Origin: a bacterium YEK0313
Lineage (GTDB): Bacteria; Pseudomonadota; Alphaproteobacteria; Rhizobiales; Phreatobacteraceae
DNA length: 64,000 bases
Assembly (NCBI GenBank): GCA_000751295.2
Contig: CCMO02000001.1
Coordinates: 979,501 to 1,043,500, forward strand
Direction of reading: 5' to 3'
The notes beneath the pieces were generated by a model that worked only from the letters and a program-made list of their open reading frames with translations, made no database searches and was not told where the DNA came from. Each line of letters begins with the position of its first letter. Position 1 is the stretch's first letter. Positions 15,833 to 25,445 of this stretch are shown piece after piece. A program made the position numbers and the translations under genes.

Positions 15833-17566
15833 TCACCGGTCCTTCGGGATCAGCGGCAGGAGCAGGTGGGAGGCCTGCCCTTCACCGGTCGCGATCGTGT
15901 TGGTCCCCGCATAGAGCGCGGGATCCCTGTCGAGATGCAGGAACGGGCCGGATCCCTTCGTGAAGCCCGTCGCACCCGGCCATTCGAAGTCCCTGCCCTC
16001 GACGGTCAGCGCCAGGCGATAGCCCGGCGGCACCACGATGCTGGTCGCCCAGATCTCGACATCGGCCTCATAGAGCCGTCCCGGCGTGATCGGCTCGACC
16101 GTCCGATGCGGATGATAGGGCCGCGCCTCGGTGGAACGCTCGCCGTCCAGCATCCGGTGCGACACGCGCAGCCACCCTTGCGAGACCGGGGCCTGCGGTT
16201 CCGTCGCGCCGTCGAACGTGACGTCGCGTCCCTCGGGGTCGATGAGCCGCAGCGTCGCGAAAATGTCCATGTCGGCGGTGGATGACTTCACCCAGAGCTT
16301 GAGTTTCACCGGCCCGGTGAATTCCGCTTCCTCGGCGAACGGCGCGGTCGTGAAGGTCAGCCCCTCTCCCAGCGCCTCGTAGGACGCCTCCGCCGGTGCC
16401 GCCGGCCCGCCCGCGGCCATGCCGCCGCTCGCCGCGTCGAGATGATAGCGCAGCCACTGCGTGCCCCTGAGCGGCCATTGGCTCTCGCCGCGCCAGACCA
16501 GGCCGTGAGGGCCCCGGATGGCCAGATTGAGCGGCGGCTCGTCGTCCCAGCCGTTGTCCTCGCCCTTGAGGAAGCGGTCGAAGAAGCGCATCTGCAGCGC
16601 CAGCGCCTCCTCGGCATAGAACGGGGCGTGATGGTCGCCGGTATGGATGCGCAGCCATTTCGCCGCGCTGCCGGCCGCAAGATAGCCCTCGATATTGCCG
16701 CGGCCGTGCAGGCCGTGGCCGCCCCAGTTGCCGACCGACAGGAGCGGCACCTGGATCCGGCTGCCGTCCGGCGTGCGTTCGCCGAAATAGGCCCCGTCGA
16801 AGGGCCGCGAGCGATAGGCGTCGGCCGGCGCGCTCCGGTTGGCCTCCAGGAGCACCGCGGGCAGCGCTGGGCCTGTCGTCGGCTTGCCCGACACCGCATC
16901 GGCATAGGGCGTCTCGCCGTTACCGTGCTGATTGGGCATCAGCTGGCGGGCGAACCAGAGTTTCAGGAATTCGGTGCTGGGAATGCCGCCGTGATGGCTG
17001 ATGTCCCGGTAGTGATCGAAGGCGCCCTCCCAGGGGATGATCGCCGCCAGGCCTTCGGGCTGGCGCGCCGCCACCTGCCACTGGTTGATCGCGTAGTAGG
17101 AAATGCCGAGCAGGCCGACCTTGCCGTTGCTCCAGGGCTGGCGCGACGCCCAGGTGATCAGCGTCGCGTAATCCTCCGTGTGCCGGGGCGCGAACGGATC
17201 GAGGAAGCCGGGCGACGCATTGCTGCCCCGGCTGTCGGCGTGGATGACGACATAGCCCCTGGGGATCCAACGTTCGGGATCGGGCGCCTCCCAGCGGATG
17301 AAGCGGCACGAGGAGGCCTTGCCGAGGTCGGGATGCTTGGCGAGGAGCTTCGTCCAGGCCTCCCCATAGGCCGGCGCATCCGCGTCGCGCGTATCCTTGC
17401 CATAGGGGCCGTGGAGCATCACCACCGGAAACCGGCCTGGCCTGTCGGGCCGGTAGATGTTGAGCCGGAGGCCGAGCCCGTCGGACATGGCGACCTCGAC
17501 ATTGCGTTCGAAGATCATGCCGGCAATGCCGGTCTCGACACGGCGGGCGGATGGAACAGTGGTCAT
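15833..17566 (-). CDS. CocE/NonD family alpha/beta hydrolase (X-Pro dipeptidyl-peptidase S15-like)
   Basis: About 577 residues with the cocaine-esterase architecture. The alpha/beta-hydrolase core has VVMLHGPYGKDTRD, the oxyanion-side RGYVVIHADSRG and the nucleophile elbow GLLGISYYA; a His follows in TGDHHAPFY. A C-terminal jelly-roll domain includes KLKLWVKSSTADMDIFATL and ends with VPPGYRLALTVEG. ATG 17566 is preferred, since upstream codons lack similarity. No signal peptide is seen, so it is cytoplasmic, splitting an ester or amide of unknown origin. It is divergent from the TetR gene starting at 17722, which is its likely regulator. Confidence 0.88.
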   Translation of the reverse strand: MTTVPSARRVETGIAGMIFERNVEVAMSDGLGLRLNIYRPDRPGRFPVVMLHGPYGKDTRDADAPAYGEAWTKLLAKHPDLGKASSCRFIRWEAPDPERWIPRGYVVIHADSRGSNASPGFLDPFAPRHTEDYATLITWASRQPWSNGKVGLLGISYYAINQWQVAARQPEGLAAIIPWEGAFDHYRDISHHGGIPSTEFLKLWFARQLMPNQHGNGETPYADAVSGKPTTGPALPAVLLEANRSAPADAYRSRPFDGAYFGERTPDGSRIQVPLLSVGNWGGHGLHGRGNIEGYLAAGSAAKWLRIHTGDHHAPFYAEEALALQMRFFDRFLKGEDNGWDDEPPLNLAIRGPHGLVWRGESQWPLRGTQWLRYHLDAASGGMAAGGPAAPAEASYEALGEGLTFTTAPFAEEAEFTGPVKLKLWVKSSTADMDIFATLRLIDPEGRDVTFDGATEPQAPVSQGWLRVSHRMLDGERSTEARPYHPHRTVEPITPGRLYEADVEIWATSIVVPPGYRLALTVEGRDFEWPGATGFTKGSGPFLHLDRDPALYAGTNTIATGEGQASHLLLPLIPKDR

Positions 17567-17721
17567 GGCGGGGCTCGTCCGGTTGTCAGGGAGGTGGCGG
17601 GGTGTCACCATCGGGCGAGGCGACGGCGCTCCCCGGTTCTGCTGCTTGACGGCCGTAGTGTCCGGGCATGCCGGAAGGTCGCGCAACTCGCGTTTTCCGC
17701 CGCAATGCCCGGGGGAGCCCC

Positions 17722-18357
17722 ATGCTCAAGAAAGTCCCGCAGCAAGCGCGTTCCCGGCAGATGGTCGACTTCATCCTGGACGGCGCGGCTCGCGTTCTGA
17801 ACGCGGCGCCGCTCGCCGAGACGACCACCAACCGCATCGCCGAAGTGGCCGGCGTCGGCATCGGCTCGCTCTATCAATATTTCGACGACAAGGAGGCCAT
17901 CGCCCTCAGCCTGCTCCGGCGGCACCTGGAGGAGAGCGCCGCGCTGGTGCACGGCACGCGCCTCGCCTCAGGCGGCCACGACGTGTCGGAGCGCTTGCGG
18001 GCGATCTTCGTCGCGTGCCTGCGTGATCATCGCGACAAGCGGATGCTGCATCTCAATCTGATCGACGTCTGCGGCGCCATCCCGAGCACGGCCCGTTTCG
18101 ACGCCAATATCGGCACCATGGTCGACGATCTCTCGGCGATCCTGCGGGATCATCGGCCCGAGGCGCATCCCGATCACATCCGCCTCTGCGCGACGTCGCT
18201 GCACCAGTCGATCGTCCTGCTCGTCCACGCCGCGGTCAGCCAGCCCAACCTCGAGCGCGACGGCACCATCATCGGCCATTTCGAGGCGCTCGACGCCGCC
18301 AACCGCAAGGTGCTCGACCTGCACCTGCGCCAGCAGGCACGCGCAGCGGCACGCTGA
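17722..18357 (+). CDS. TetR/AcrR family transcriptional regulator
   Basis: Repressor of 211 residues: N-terminal helix-turn-helix with TTTNRIAEVAGVGIGSLYQYF near residues 35-55, then an all-helical ligand domain with a TetR_C-like region. ATG 17722 has GGGGGAG 4 nt upstream. It is divergent from the CocE/NonD hydrolase gene, with 155 bp between starts, so control of the hydrolase and of itself is likely. The inducer is unknown; the classic expectation is the hydrolase substrate or product. Confidence 0.9.
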   Translation: MLKKVPQQARSRQMVDFILDGAARVLNAAPLAETTTNRIAEVAGVGIGSLYQYFDDKEAIALSLLRRHLEESAALVHGTRLASGGHDVSERLRAIFVACLRDHRDKRMLHLNLIDVCGAIPSTARFDANIGTMVDDLSAILRDHRPEAHPDHIRLCATSLHQSIVLLVHAAVSQPNLERDGTIIGHFEALDAANRKVLDLHLRQQARAAAR

Positions 18358-18366
18358 GCGGGATCG

Positions 18367-18390
18367 CGCGAGCGCAGCGAGCCTCGAACC
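18367..18390. repeat. Half copy of the dispersed GAGGCTCGC intergenic repeat
   Basis: GCGAGCGCAGCGAGCCTCGAACC, between convergent genes, matches one half of the palindromic repeats at 40845-41003 and 60298-60466. The CACCTCAxxATGAGG half is missing. Confidence 0.5.
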
Positions 18391-18460
18391 ATGGCAAGAC
18401 CCGATGCAAGGGATCCAGGACGCCCTCTTGCCTCGCCCGGCACCCGGCGGTCGGGCGTGA

Positions 18461-19726
18461 TCACCCGCGAAGCAGCCGCTCCGCTCCGAACGGCGCGAGC
18501 GGCAGGCTCGGCGCGGCGCCGGCGATCAGTTCCGCCACCAGACGCCCGGTGATCGGGCCGGTCGACAGGCCGATATGGCCGTGGCCGAAGGCAAAGACGA
18601 TGCGGCGATGCCGCGGCGCGCGGCCGATCACCGGCAGTCCGTCGGGCGTCGACGGCCGCGAGCCACCCCAGGGGGCGGGTTCGACCGGCTCGCCGAGAGC
18701 GACGGTTCGACGCGCCTCCGGCTCCACCACGGCAAGCTGCGCGGGATTGAGCGGCGCACCATGGCGGGCGAGTTCGACACCCGAGAGCAGCCTCAGGCCC
18801 GCCGCCATGGGCGAGACGACATAGGCGCCGCCGGTATCGTAGATCGGCCGCGACAGCTTGTGCTGGCCGGCATCGGCGAAATGCCGGTGGTAGCCGCGCT
18901 CGGCGGCGAGCGGCAGGCGATAGCCGAGCGTGCGTGCAAGCGTTTCGCTGGCCGCGCCCGCCGCCAGCACGACGGTCCCGGCGGCAATCATACCACCGCC
19001 TTCGAGCCTCACCTCCGCTCCGGCATCGCTCGCGCTCAAGGCCGCCACGCGGGCGGTCCGGAGGCGCCCGCCGCGCGAAATGACCGCCTGGCCATAGCGC
19101 TGCACCAGGCCGCCGGGATCGCTCACCGACCCCGTCGTGCTGAACCAGAGCCCCTTGGCGAAAGGGCGGGTCAGCGCCGGCTCGAACTGAGGGAGTTCCG
19201 GGCCGTCGATAATCTCGGTCTCGACGCGGTAGTGATCGAGGATCTCGCGCTCCAGCGCCGATGCGGCAAAGGCCGCCTCGCTCCGGTAGAGCTTCAGCCA
19301 GCCGCGGCGGGTGATGAGGTCGCGCGCGCCGATCGCGCCGGCAACCCGCCAGTGCTCGTCGTAGGAGGCCGCGCAGAGCGGGTCGAGCGCCGCAGCGGCC
19401 TCGCGAAAGGCGGCGAGGTTGCAGCGGCGCAGGAAGGCGAGGAGCCAGGGCGCGACGGCAAGGAGCGAGCCGTAGTCGATCCGGATCGCCGGGTTGCGGT
19501 TGAGCGCATAGGACGGCAGCCGGGCGGCGAGGCCCGGCGTTGCCATGGGAAACAGCGACCCGCGCGAGATGACGCCGGCATTGCCGTAGCTCGCGGCGTC
19601 CCGGATGGCGCCGGGATCGATGACGGCGACGCTGAGGCTCCGTTCGAGACAGGCAAGGGCGGATGCCATGCCGACCATGCCGCCGCCGACGACGGCGACG
19701 TCGACCGTCCCCGCCCCGCCGCTCAT
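18461..19726 (-). CDS. FAD-dependent D-amino-acid dehydrogenase (DadA-like oxidoreductase)
   Basis: DAO-family flavoprotein of 421 residues: N-terminal FAD site DVAVVGGGMVGMASALACLERSLSVAVID (residues 8-36), the ASYGNAGVISRG segment typical of DadA, and the C-terminal GRAPRHRRIVFAFGHGHIGLSTGPITGRLVAELIAG. It would oxidise a D-amino acid to the 2-oxo acid, passing electrons to the respiratory chain. ATG 19726 overlaps the peptidase stop by four bases (ATGA), so the two proteins are made together. That pairing suggests release of an amino acid from a peptide or N-acyl compound and then its oxidation. The exact substrate (D-amino acid, glycine or sarcosine) is open. Confidence 0.88.
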   Translation of the reverse strand: MSGGAGTVDVAVVGGGMVGMASALACLERSLSVAVIDPGAIRDAASYGNAGVISRGSLFPMATPGLAARLPSYALNRNPAIRIDYGSLLAVAPWLLAFLRRCNLAAFREAAAALDPLCAASYDEHWRVAGAIGARDLITRRGWLKLYRSEAAFAASALEREILDHYRVETEIIDGPELPQFEPALTRPFAKGLWFSTTGSVSDPGGLVQRYGQAVISRGGRLRTARVAALSASDAGAEVRLEGGGMIAAGTVVLAAGAASETLARTLGYRLPLAAERGYHRHFADAGQHKLSRPIYDTGGAYVVSPMAAGLRLLSGVELARHGAPLNPAQLAVVEPEARRTVALGEPVEPAPWGGSRPSTPDGLPVIGRAPRHRRIVFAFGHGHIGLSTGPITGRLVAELIAGAAPSLPLAPFGAERLLRG

Positions 19727-21117
19727 CGGGCGGCCTTGGGATGCGTGCCCTCGCCGAGGTCCCAGTAGAGGCCGGCCATCATGGCCATGGCCTGCCGCAG
19801 CAGCGCGACCGGCACATGCTCGTTCGGCGCGTGCTGCGAGCAGCCCGGATAGGAATGCGGCACCCAGATGGTCGGCATGCCCAGAATGTCGGCGAAGACG
19901 TCGTTCGGCAGCGAGCCGCCGGCATTGGGCAGCACGGCCGGCTTGATGCCGGTCGTCTGCTCGACGGAGGTGGCCGCCCAGCGCACCCAGGGATGATCCG
20001 GGTCGGTGCGGGTCGCGTGGAACATGGCATCGCGCGAGGGCGCGACGACGACATCGGAAAAGCCGTGGCGGTCGAGATGGCGGCGGATCGCCGGGATGAA
20101 GCCGGCCGGATCGGAGCCGACGACGAAGCGGATCTGGCAGCGGGCGACCGCCGAGGGCGGCACCGCGTTGACCGGCTTGTCGGCATTGCCGGAGCCGAAG
20201 GCGAGCACCTCGAACGTGTTCCAGCCGTAGAGCTTCTCGGCGGCGCTGAAACCGGGCTCGCCCCACCAGGGTTCGATCTCGGGGTCGCCGGGCCCGCTCA
20301 CCGGCTCGACATCGGCGAGCGCCCGCTTCACCGAGGCCGGCATCTCCTTCGGCAGCAGTTCGTGGACGCGCACCTCGCCCTTCGGGCCGACGATGGTGGC
20401 GATGGCATGGGCGAGCCGGATCGCTGGATTGGACAGAAGGCCCCCCCAGTTGCCGGAATGGTGGCCGCCCTCGCGGGCATCGATCGAGAGGTCGATGGAG
20501 GCGCCGCCGCGCGAGCCGAGATAGAGCGTCGGCCGCTCGGCGACGAGCCGCGGTCCATCGGAGGCGATGAGGATGTCGGCCTTGAACAGGTCGGCATGGT
20601 CGCGGGCGAGGTCGTGCAGGCCGGCCGAGCCGACCTCCTCGCCCATTTCGATGAGATAGCGCACGTTGAAGCCGAGCTTGCCGCGCGTCTCCAGCACGCA
20701 GCGCAGCGCCTCGATATTGATCGTGTGCTGGCCCTTGTTGTCGACGACGCCGCGGCCGTACCAGCGCGTGCCGGTATCGTCGAGCGTCCAGGGGTCGCGC
20801 CCGTCCTTCCACTGGCCTTCGAGGCCGCGGATCACGTCGCCATGGCCATAACCGAGCACGGTGACGAGCGTCGGGTCCTCGATGCGTTCGGCGAGCAGGA
20901 ACGGTGCCTTGGCCTTCGGATGGGTCAGGATCGTGCAGGTGAAGCCGAGCGCTTCCAGGCACGGCTGCATTTCCTCCGTCAGGTAGCGCGCCAGGTCGGG
21001 CCCGCGATCGGGATTCTGGCTCTCGGTCGGAATGGCGATCCGGCGGGCGAAGATCGCTTTCAGGCGGCCGTCGTCGAAGGTCTTCTCGGCGGCGGAAATG
21101 GCGGCGGCGCGGGTCAT
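19723..21117 (-). CDS. M20 family metallopeptidase
   Basis: Di-zinc exopeptidase of about 464 residues, CNDP/DapE-like. Metal and catalytic residues are visible: His and Asp in LGYGHGDVI, Asp in RGVVDNKGQ, the Glu-Glu pair in EMGEEVGSAG, the dimerisation-domain His in EGGHHSGNWGG, and the last His in SQHAPNEH. The first motif is YGHGDV rather than the commoner YGHYDV. ATG 21117 is chosen over TTG 21123. The gene is coupled by an ATGA overlap to the D-amino-acid dehydrogenase and lies beside a dipeptide-type ABC operon on the same strand. A dipeptidase or carboxypeptidase role is likely. Confidence 0.9.
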   Translation of the reverse strand: MTRAAAISAAEKTFDDGRLKAIFARRIAIPTESQNPDRGPDLARYLTEEMQPCLEALGFTCTILTHPKAKAPFLLAERIEDPTLVTVLGYGHGDVIRGLEGQWKDGRDPWTLDDTGTRWYGRGVVDNKGQHTINIEALRCVLETRGKLGFNVRYLIEMGEEVGSAGLHDLARDHADLFKADILIASDGPRLVAERPTLYLGSRGGASIDLSIDAREGGHHSGNWGGLLSNPAIRLAHAIATIVGPKGEVRVHELLPKEMPASVKRALADVEPVSGPGDPEIEPWWGEPGFSAAEKLYGWNTFEVLAFGSGNADKPVNAVPPSAVARCQIRFVVGSDPAGFIPAIRRHLDRHGFSDVVVAPSRDAMFHATRTDPDHPWVRWAATSVEQTTGIKPAVLPNAGGSLPNDVFADILGMPTIWVPHSYPGCSQHAPNEHVPVALLRQAMAMMAGLYWDLGEGTHPKAAR

Positions 21118-21284
21118 CGGCAACTCGGGCTTGGGGGATTGTCTGGTGAAACGGACCGGATCGGAACCGGGAGACTAGCCGAGCCGCCCCGTGCCGCCCA
21201 GGACGCCTGGCGCATTCGAGACCGGCGGCGCGAGGGAACCTTGGCCCCTGCCCTGCCGTTGTTGATGATCGACAGGAGGCCATC

Positions 21285-21527
21285 ATGACCGGCACGGATC
21301 GTGAGGAGCTGTCGCGGCGGCTCCGGGAGCATATTGCCGCGGGTCGTTTCCCCGAGGATTCGGCTGCCTACTACCTTGCCAAGCAGGTCGCGGACGAAGG
21401 CAAGGATTCGCTGCTCGCCCACCAGCTGAGCGCCTGGGACACGCTCATCCAGCCGCTCCTGGACGCTCCCGCCGAGGAGCTCCGGCGGATCGACGAGGAA
21501 TTCGCCCGCCGCCGCGCCAAGGGCTGA
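21285..21527 (+). CDS. Small protein of unknown function (80 aa)
   Basis: Charged, helix-rich protein with no signal peptide or membrane segment. A strong Shine-Dalgarno, AGGAGG, sits 6 nt before the ATG at 21285, which makes this a credible gene despite its size. Notable sequence: EELSRRLREHIAAGRFPEDS and a C-terminal charged helix EELRRIDEEFARRRAKG. It stands alone on the plus strand between two minus-strand operons (the peptidase unit and the ABC transporter). I do not recognise a family; it could be a small regulator or partner protein. Confidence 0.68.
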   Translation: MTGTDREELSRRLREHIAAGRFPEDSAAYYLAKQVADEGKDSLLAHQLSAWDTLIQPLLDAPAEELRRIDEEFARRRAKG

Positions 21528-21548
21528 GGCCCGGGCGCGCCGCCGCCG

Positions 21549-22522
21549 TCAGGCTGCGGCGGCCTTCGTCCGTTCCGGGTCGTGCAGGTGGCAGGCAACG
21601 AGCCCGCCGCCGTCGCCGACATTGCGTGGTGCAATGCTCCGGCAGGCGGCGAAGGCCTCGGGGCAGCGCGGATTGAAGGCGCAGCCGGGCGGCGGATTGA
21701 GCGGATCGGGAAAGGCGAGCCCGAGCCCGGTCTCCGGAATGCCGCCGCCCGGCTCGGGCGTCAGCACCGATTGCAGCAGCGCCCGGCTATAGGGATGGCG
21801 CGGCGCGCGGAACAGCGTCGCGGTCTCGCTGAGCTCGACCACCCTGCCGAGATACATCACCGCCACCCGCGTCGCGATATGTTCGACGACGGCGAGATTG
21901 TGCGAGATGAAGACATAGGTCAGCCCGAGGTCGCGCCTGAGATCCATCAGCAGATTGAGGATCTGCGACTGCACGGAAACGTCGAGCGCCGAGGTCGGCT
22001 CGTCGCACACCACCAGCTCCGGTTCCATGACGAGCGCGCGGGCGATCGCCACGCGCTGGCGCTGGCCGCCGGAGAGTTGGTTCGGATAGCGGTCGGCGAA
22101 ACGTTTCGGCAGGCCCACCTTGTCGAGAATGGCGAGCGCCTTTTCGCGCCGCTCCTCAGCGCTGCCGACCCCGTGAACGGCCAGCGGAAAGGCGACGATG
22201 GCGCTGATCGTCTTGCGCGGATTGAGCGAGGAATAGGGGTCCTGGAACACCGGCTGGATGCGCCGCGCCACCGCCTTGCGGTCGAGGCTGCGCATGTCGG
22301 TGCCCTCGAGCCGGATCTCACCGGTCGAGGCTGGCAGCAGGCCGAGCACCATCTTGGCGAGCGTCGACTTGCCGCAGCCGCTCTCGCCGACAATGCCGAG
22401 CACCTCGCCCTTCTCGACGGTCAGGTCGACGCCGTTGACCGCGTGCAGGGTCTTCTTCGCCGCGAACAGGCCCTGGGCGACCTTGAAGGTGCGCGAGACG
22501 TTGGAAATGGTCAGGAGCGTCG

Positions 22523-22526
<4 letters not shown>
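21549..22526 (-). CDS. Dipeptide/oligopeptide ABC transporter ATP-binding protein (DppF/OppF type)
   Basis: ATPase of 325 residues. Walker A is GESGCGKST, the Q-loop is in PVFQDPYSSLNPR, the signature is NQLSGGQRQRVAIARAL, Walker B is LVVCDEPTSALD and the H-loop is in FISHNLAVV. The oligopeptide-type C-terminal extension carries the Cys cluster GCAFNPRCP...C...C, which may bind an Fe-S cluster as in other DppD/OppF proteins. ATG 22526 overlaps the preceding ATPase stop (ATGA). It is the last gene of the five-gene import operon and pairs with the upstream ATPase to drive uptake. Confidence 0.94.
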
Positions 22527-23484
<958 letters not shown>

Positions 23485-23488
<4 letters not shown>

Positions 23489-24384
23489 GAGCGGCCCTCC
23501 GGCGCGGTCACGTCGCGCAGGCCGTCGCCCATCATGTTGATGGCGAGCACCAGCAGCGCCAGGGCACTGCCGGGAATGGCGATCAGCCAGAACGAGAAGA
23601 ACATGAAATTCTTGGCCTCGGAAATCATCAGGCCCCAGGACGGCAGCGGTGGCTGCACGCCGAGCCCGAGGAACGACAGGGCAGCCTCCAGGAGAATCGC
23701 GCTCGCCGCCTCGACGGTGGCGACCACGATGAGCTGGGGCGCGACATTGGGCAGGATCTCGCCGAAGATGATGCGCGCCTTCGACGCGCCCGCGGCCTCC
23801 GCCGCGGCGACATAGTCGAGCGAACGCACCTGCTGGGTGGCCGAGCGCATGACCACGGCGAAGCGATCCCATTTCAGGAAACCGAGCACGGCGATGACGA
23901 TGCCGAGCGTGCCGCCGACCATCGAGACGACGGCGAGCGCCACCAGCACGACCGGCAGCGCCAGGCGGGTGGTGACGAGGAAGGTGATCGCCATGTCGAT
24001 GCGGCCGCCGAAATAGCCGGCGGAGAGGCCGAGCGCGGTGCCGATCGTGCCCGAGATCAGCATGACGGCGAAACCGATCAGCAGCGAGATCTGCGCGCCG
24101 TAGAGCAGGCGCGAGAGATAGTCGCGGCCGAGATTGTCGGTGCCGAGCGGATGGACCCAAGTGCCGCGCTCGTACCAGATCGGCGGCACCAGGCGGTTCA
24201 TCAGGTCCTGGGCATAGGGGTCGTGCGGGGCGACGAAGGGCGCGGTCAGAGCGACCAGCACGATGACGAGGAAGAGACCCGAGCCGAACATCAGGCCCTT
24301 GTGGCCGCGGATGCGGCGCCACAGCCTGAGCGCGGCCGAGGGCTCCTTGACGTCGAAAGCGTCGGCGTGGATTGCGTCGGTCAT
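23485..24384 (-). CDS. Dipeptide ABC transporter permease (DppC type)
   Basis: Inner-membrane permease of 299 residues with one N-terminal transmembrane helix (FLVIVLVALTAPFVAPHDPY), the OppC N-terminal hallmark HPLGTDNLGRDYLSRLLYGAQ, and the EAA coupling loop EAAGASKARIIFGEILPN, followed by the remaining helices. ATG 24384 lies one base after the DppB stop. It forms the channel with DppB. Confidence 0.94.
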
Positions 24385-24385
24385 G

Positions 24386-25303
24386 TCACGCCACCCTGAT
24401 GCGCGGATCGAGCCAGGCATTGACGAGGTCGGCGGCAAGCGTCAGCCCGACATAGCCGACCGACAGCAGCATCAGCACCGCCTGGATGACCGGAAAGTCC
24501 TTCTGGCTGATCGCTTGGTAGGCGAGGTAGCCGAGGCCGTCGAGCGCGAATACCGTCTCGACCACGATCGAGCCGCCGAGCAGGAAGCCCATCTGCACCG
24601 CGGTCAGCGCGACGACCGGCACCAGCGCGTTGCGCAGGGCGTGCTTGATCACGACGGTGGAGGCCGGCAGGCCCTTGGCGCGGGCGGTGCGGACATAGTC
24701 GGAGCCGAGCACGTCGATCATGCCGGCGCGAATGAGCCGCATGAAGGGCGGGGTCACGTAGTAGCCGAGCGCAATCGTCGGCAGCACGAAATATTCCCAG
24801 CCGTCGGCGCCCGAGACCGGCAGCCAGCGCAGGCCGATGGCGAAGACCATGATGAGGCACAGGGCGAAGAAGAAGTTGGGCAGCGCCTGGCCGACCACCG
24901 CGATGGCGAGGCACAGCCGGTCGATCCAGGAATTCTGCCAGATCGCCGCCATCACGCCGAGCGGGATCGACACGGCGAGCGCAAAGCCGATCGACAGGAG
25001 TGCCAGGATCATGGTGGTGCCGAACTTCTCGCCGATCAGATTGATCACCGGCGACTTGAAATAGAGCGACTGGCCGAAATCGCCGGTCAGCGTGCGGCCG
25101 AGCCATTCGAGATATTGCAGGAGCAACGGCCGATCGAGGCCATATTGCTGGCGGATCATCGCGATGTCTTCGGCGCGCGCGCCCTCACCGGCCAGCGCCA
25201 GCGCAACATCGCCCGACAGGCGCAGCAGGAGGAAGGCCAGCGCCGAGACCGCGAAGGCGACCAGCGCGGCGAGCCCCAGCCGCTTCAGCGTGTAGATCAG
25301 CAT
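24386..25303 (-). CDS. Dipeptide ABC transporter permease (DppB type)
   Basis: Inner-membrane permease of 305 residues: N-terminal transmembrane helix (LAALVAFAVSALAFLLLRLSG), the GLDRPLLLQYLEWLGRTLTGDFGQS block typical of DppB/OppB, and the EAA-type loop ARAKGLPASTVVIKHALRNAL. ATG 25303 is directly preceded by GGGGAG. A 142-bp gap with a hairpin separates it from the binding-protein gene, while the genes downstream are all coupled. Confidence 0.94.
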   Translation of the reverse strand: MLIYTLKRLGLAALVAFAVSALAFLLLRLSGDVALALAGEGARAEDIAMIRQQYGLDRPLLLQYLEWLGRTLTGDFGQSLYFKSPVINLIGEKFGTTMILALLSIGFALAVSIPLGVMAAIWQNSWIDRLCLAIAVVGQALPNFFFALCLIMVFAIGLRWLPVSGADGWEYFVLPTIALGYYVTPPFMRLIRAGMIDVLGSDYVRTARAKGLPASTVVIKHALRNALVPVVALTAVQMGFLLGGSIVVETVFALDGLGYLAYQAISQKDFPVIQAVLMLLSVGYVGLTLAADLVNAWLDPRIRVA

Positions 25304-25363
25304 GTCTCCCCGACCGTCCTGGCTTGGCGCGACCCACCCCGTTCGGGGCCGCTCGAAACGCAG

Positions 25364-25393
25364 CACCTGGAACAGTTGCCCGTTCCAGGTGCA
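25364..25393 (-). terminator. Perfect 11-bp intercistronic hairpin between binding-protein and permease genes
   Basis: GCACCTGGAAC and GTTCCAGGTGC pair around an 8-nt loop, 53 bp after the binding-protein stop. There is no T run, so it is better read as a 3' stabiliser or partial terminator that raises binding-protein mRNA over permease mRNA, as is common in ABC importer operons. Confidence 0.55.
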
Positions 25394-25445
25394 TGCCTAT
25401 TGCGTCAACCGGTCGGCGCGGCTGCGCGCGGCAGCCGCCCTCCGG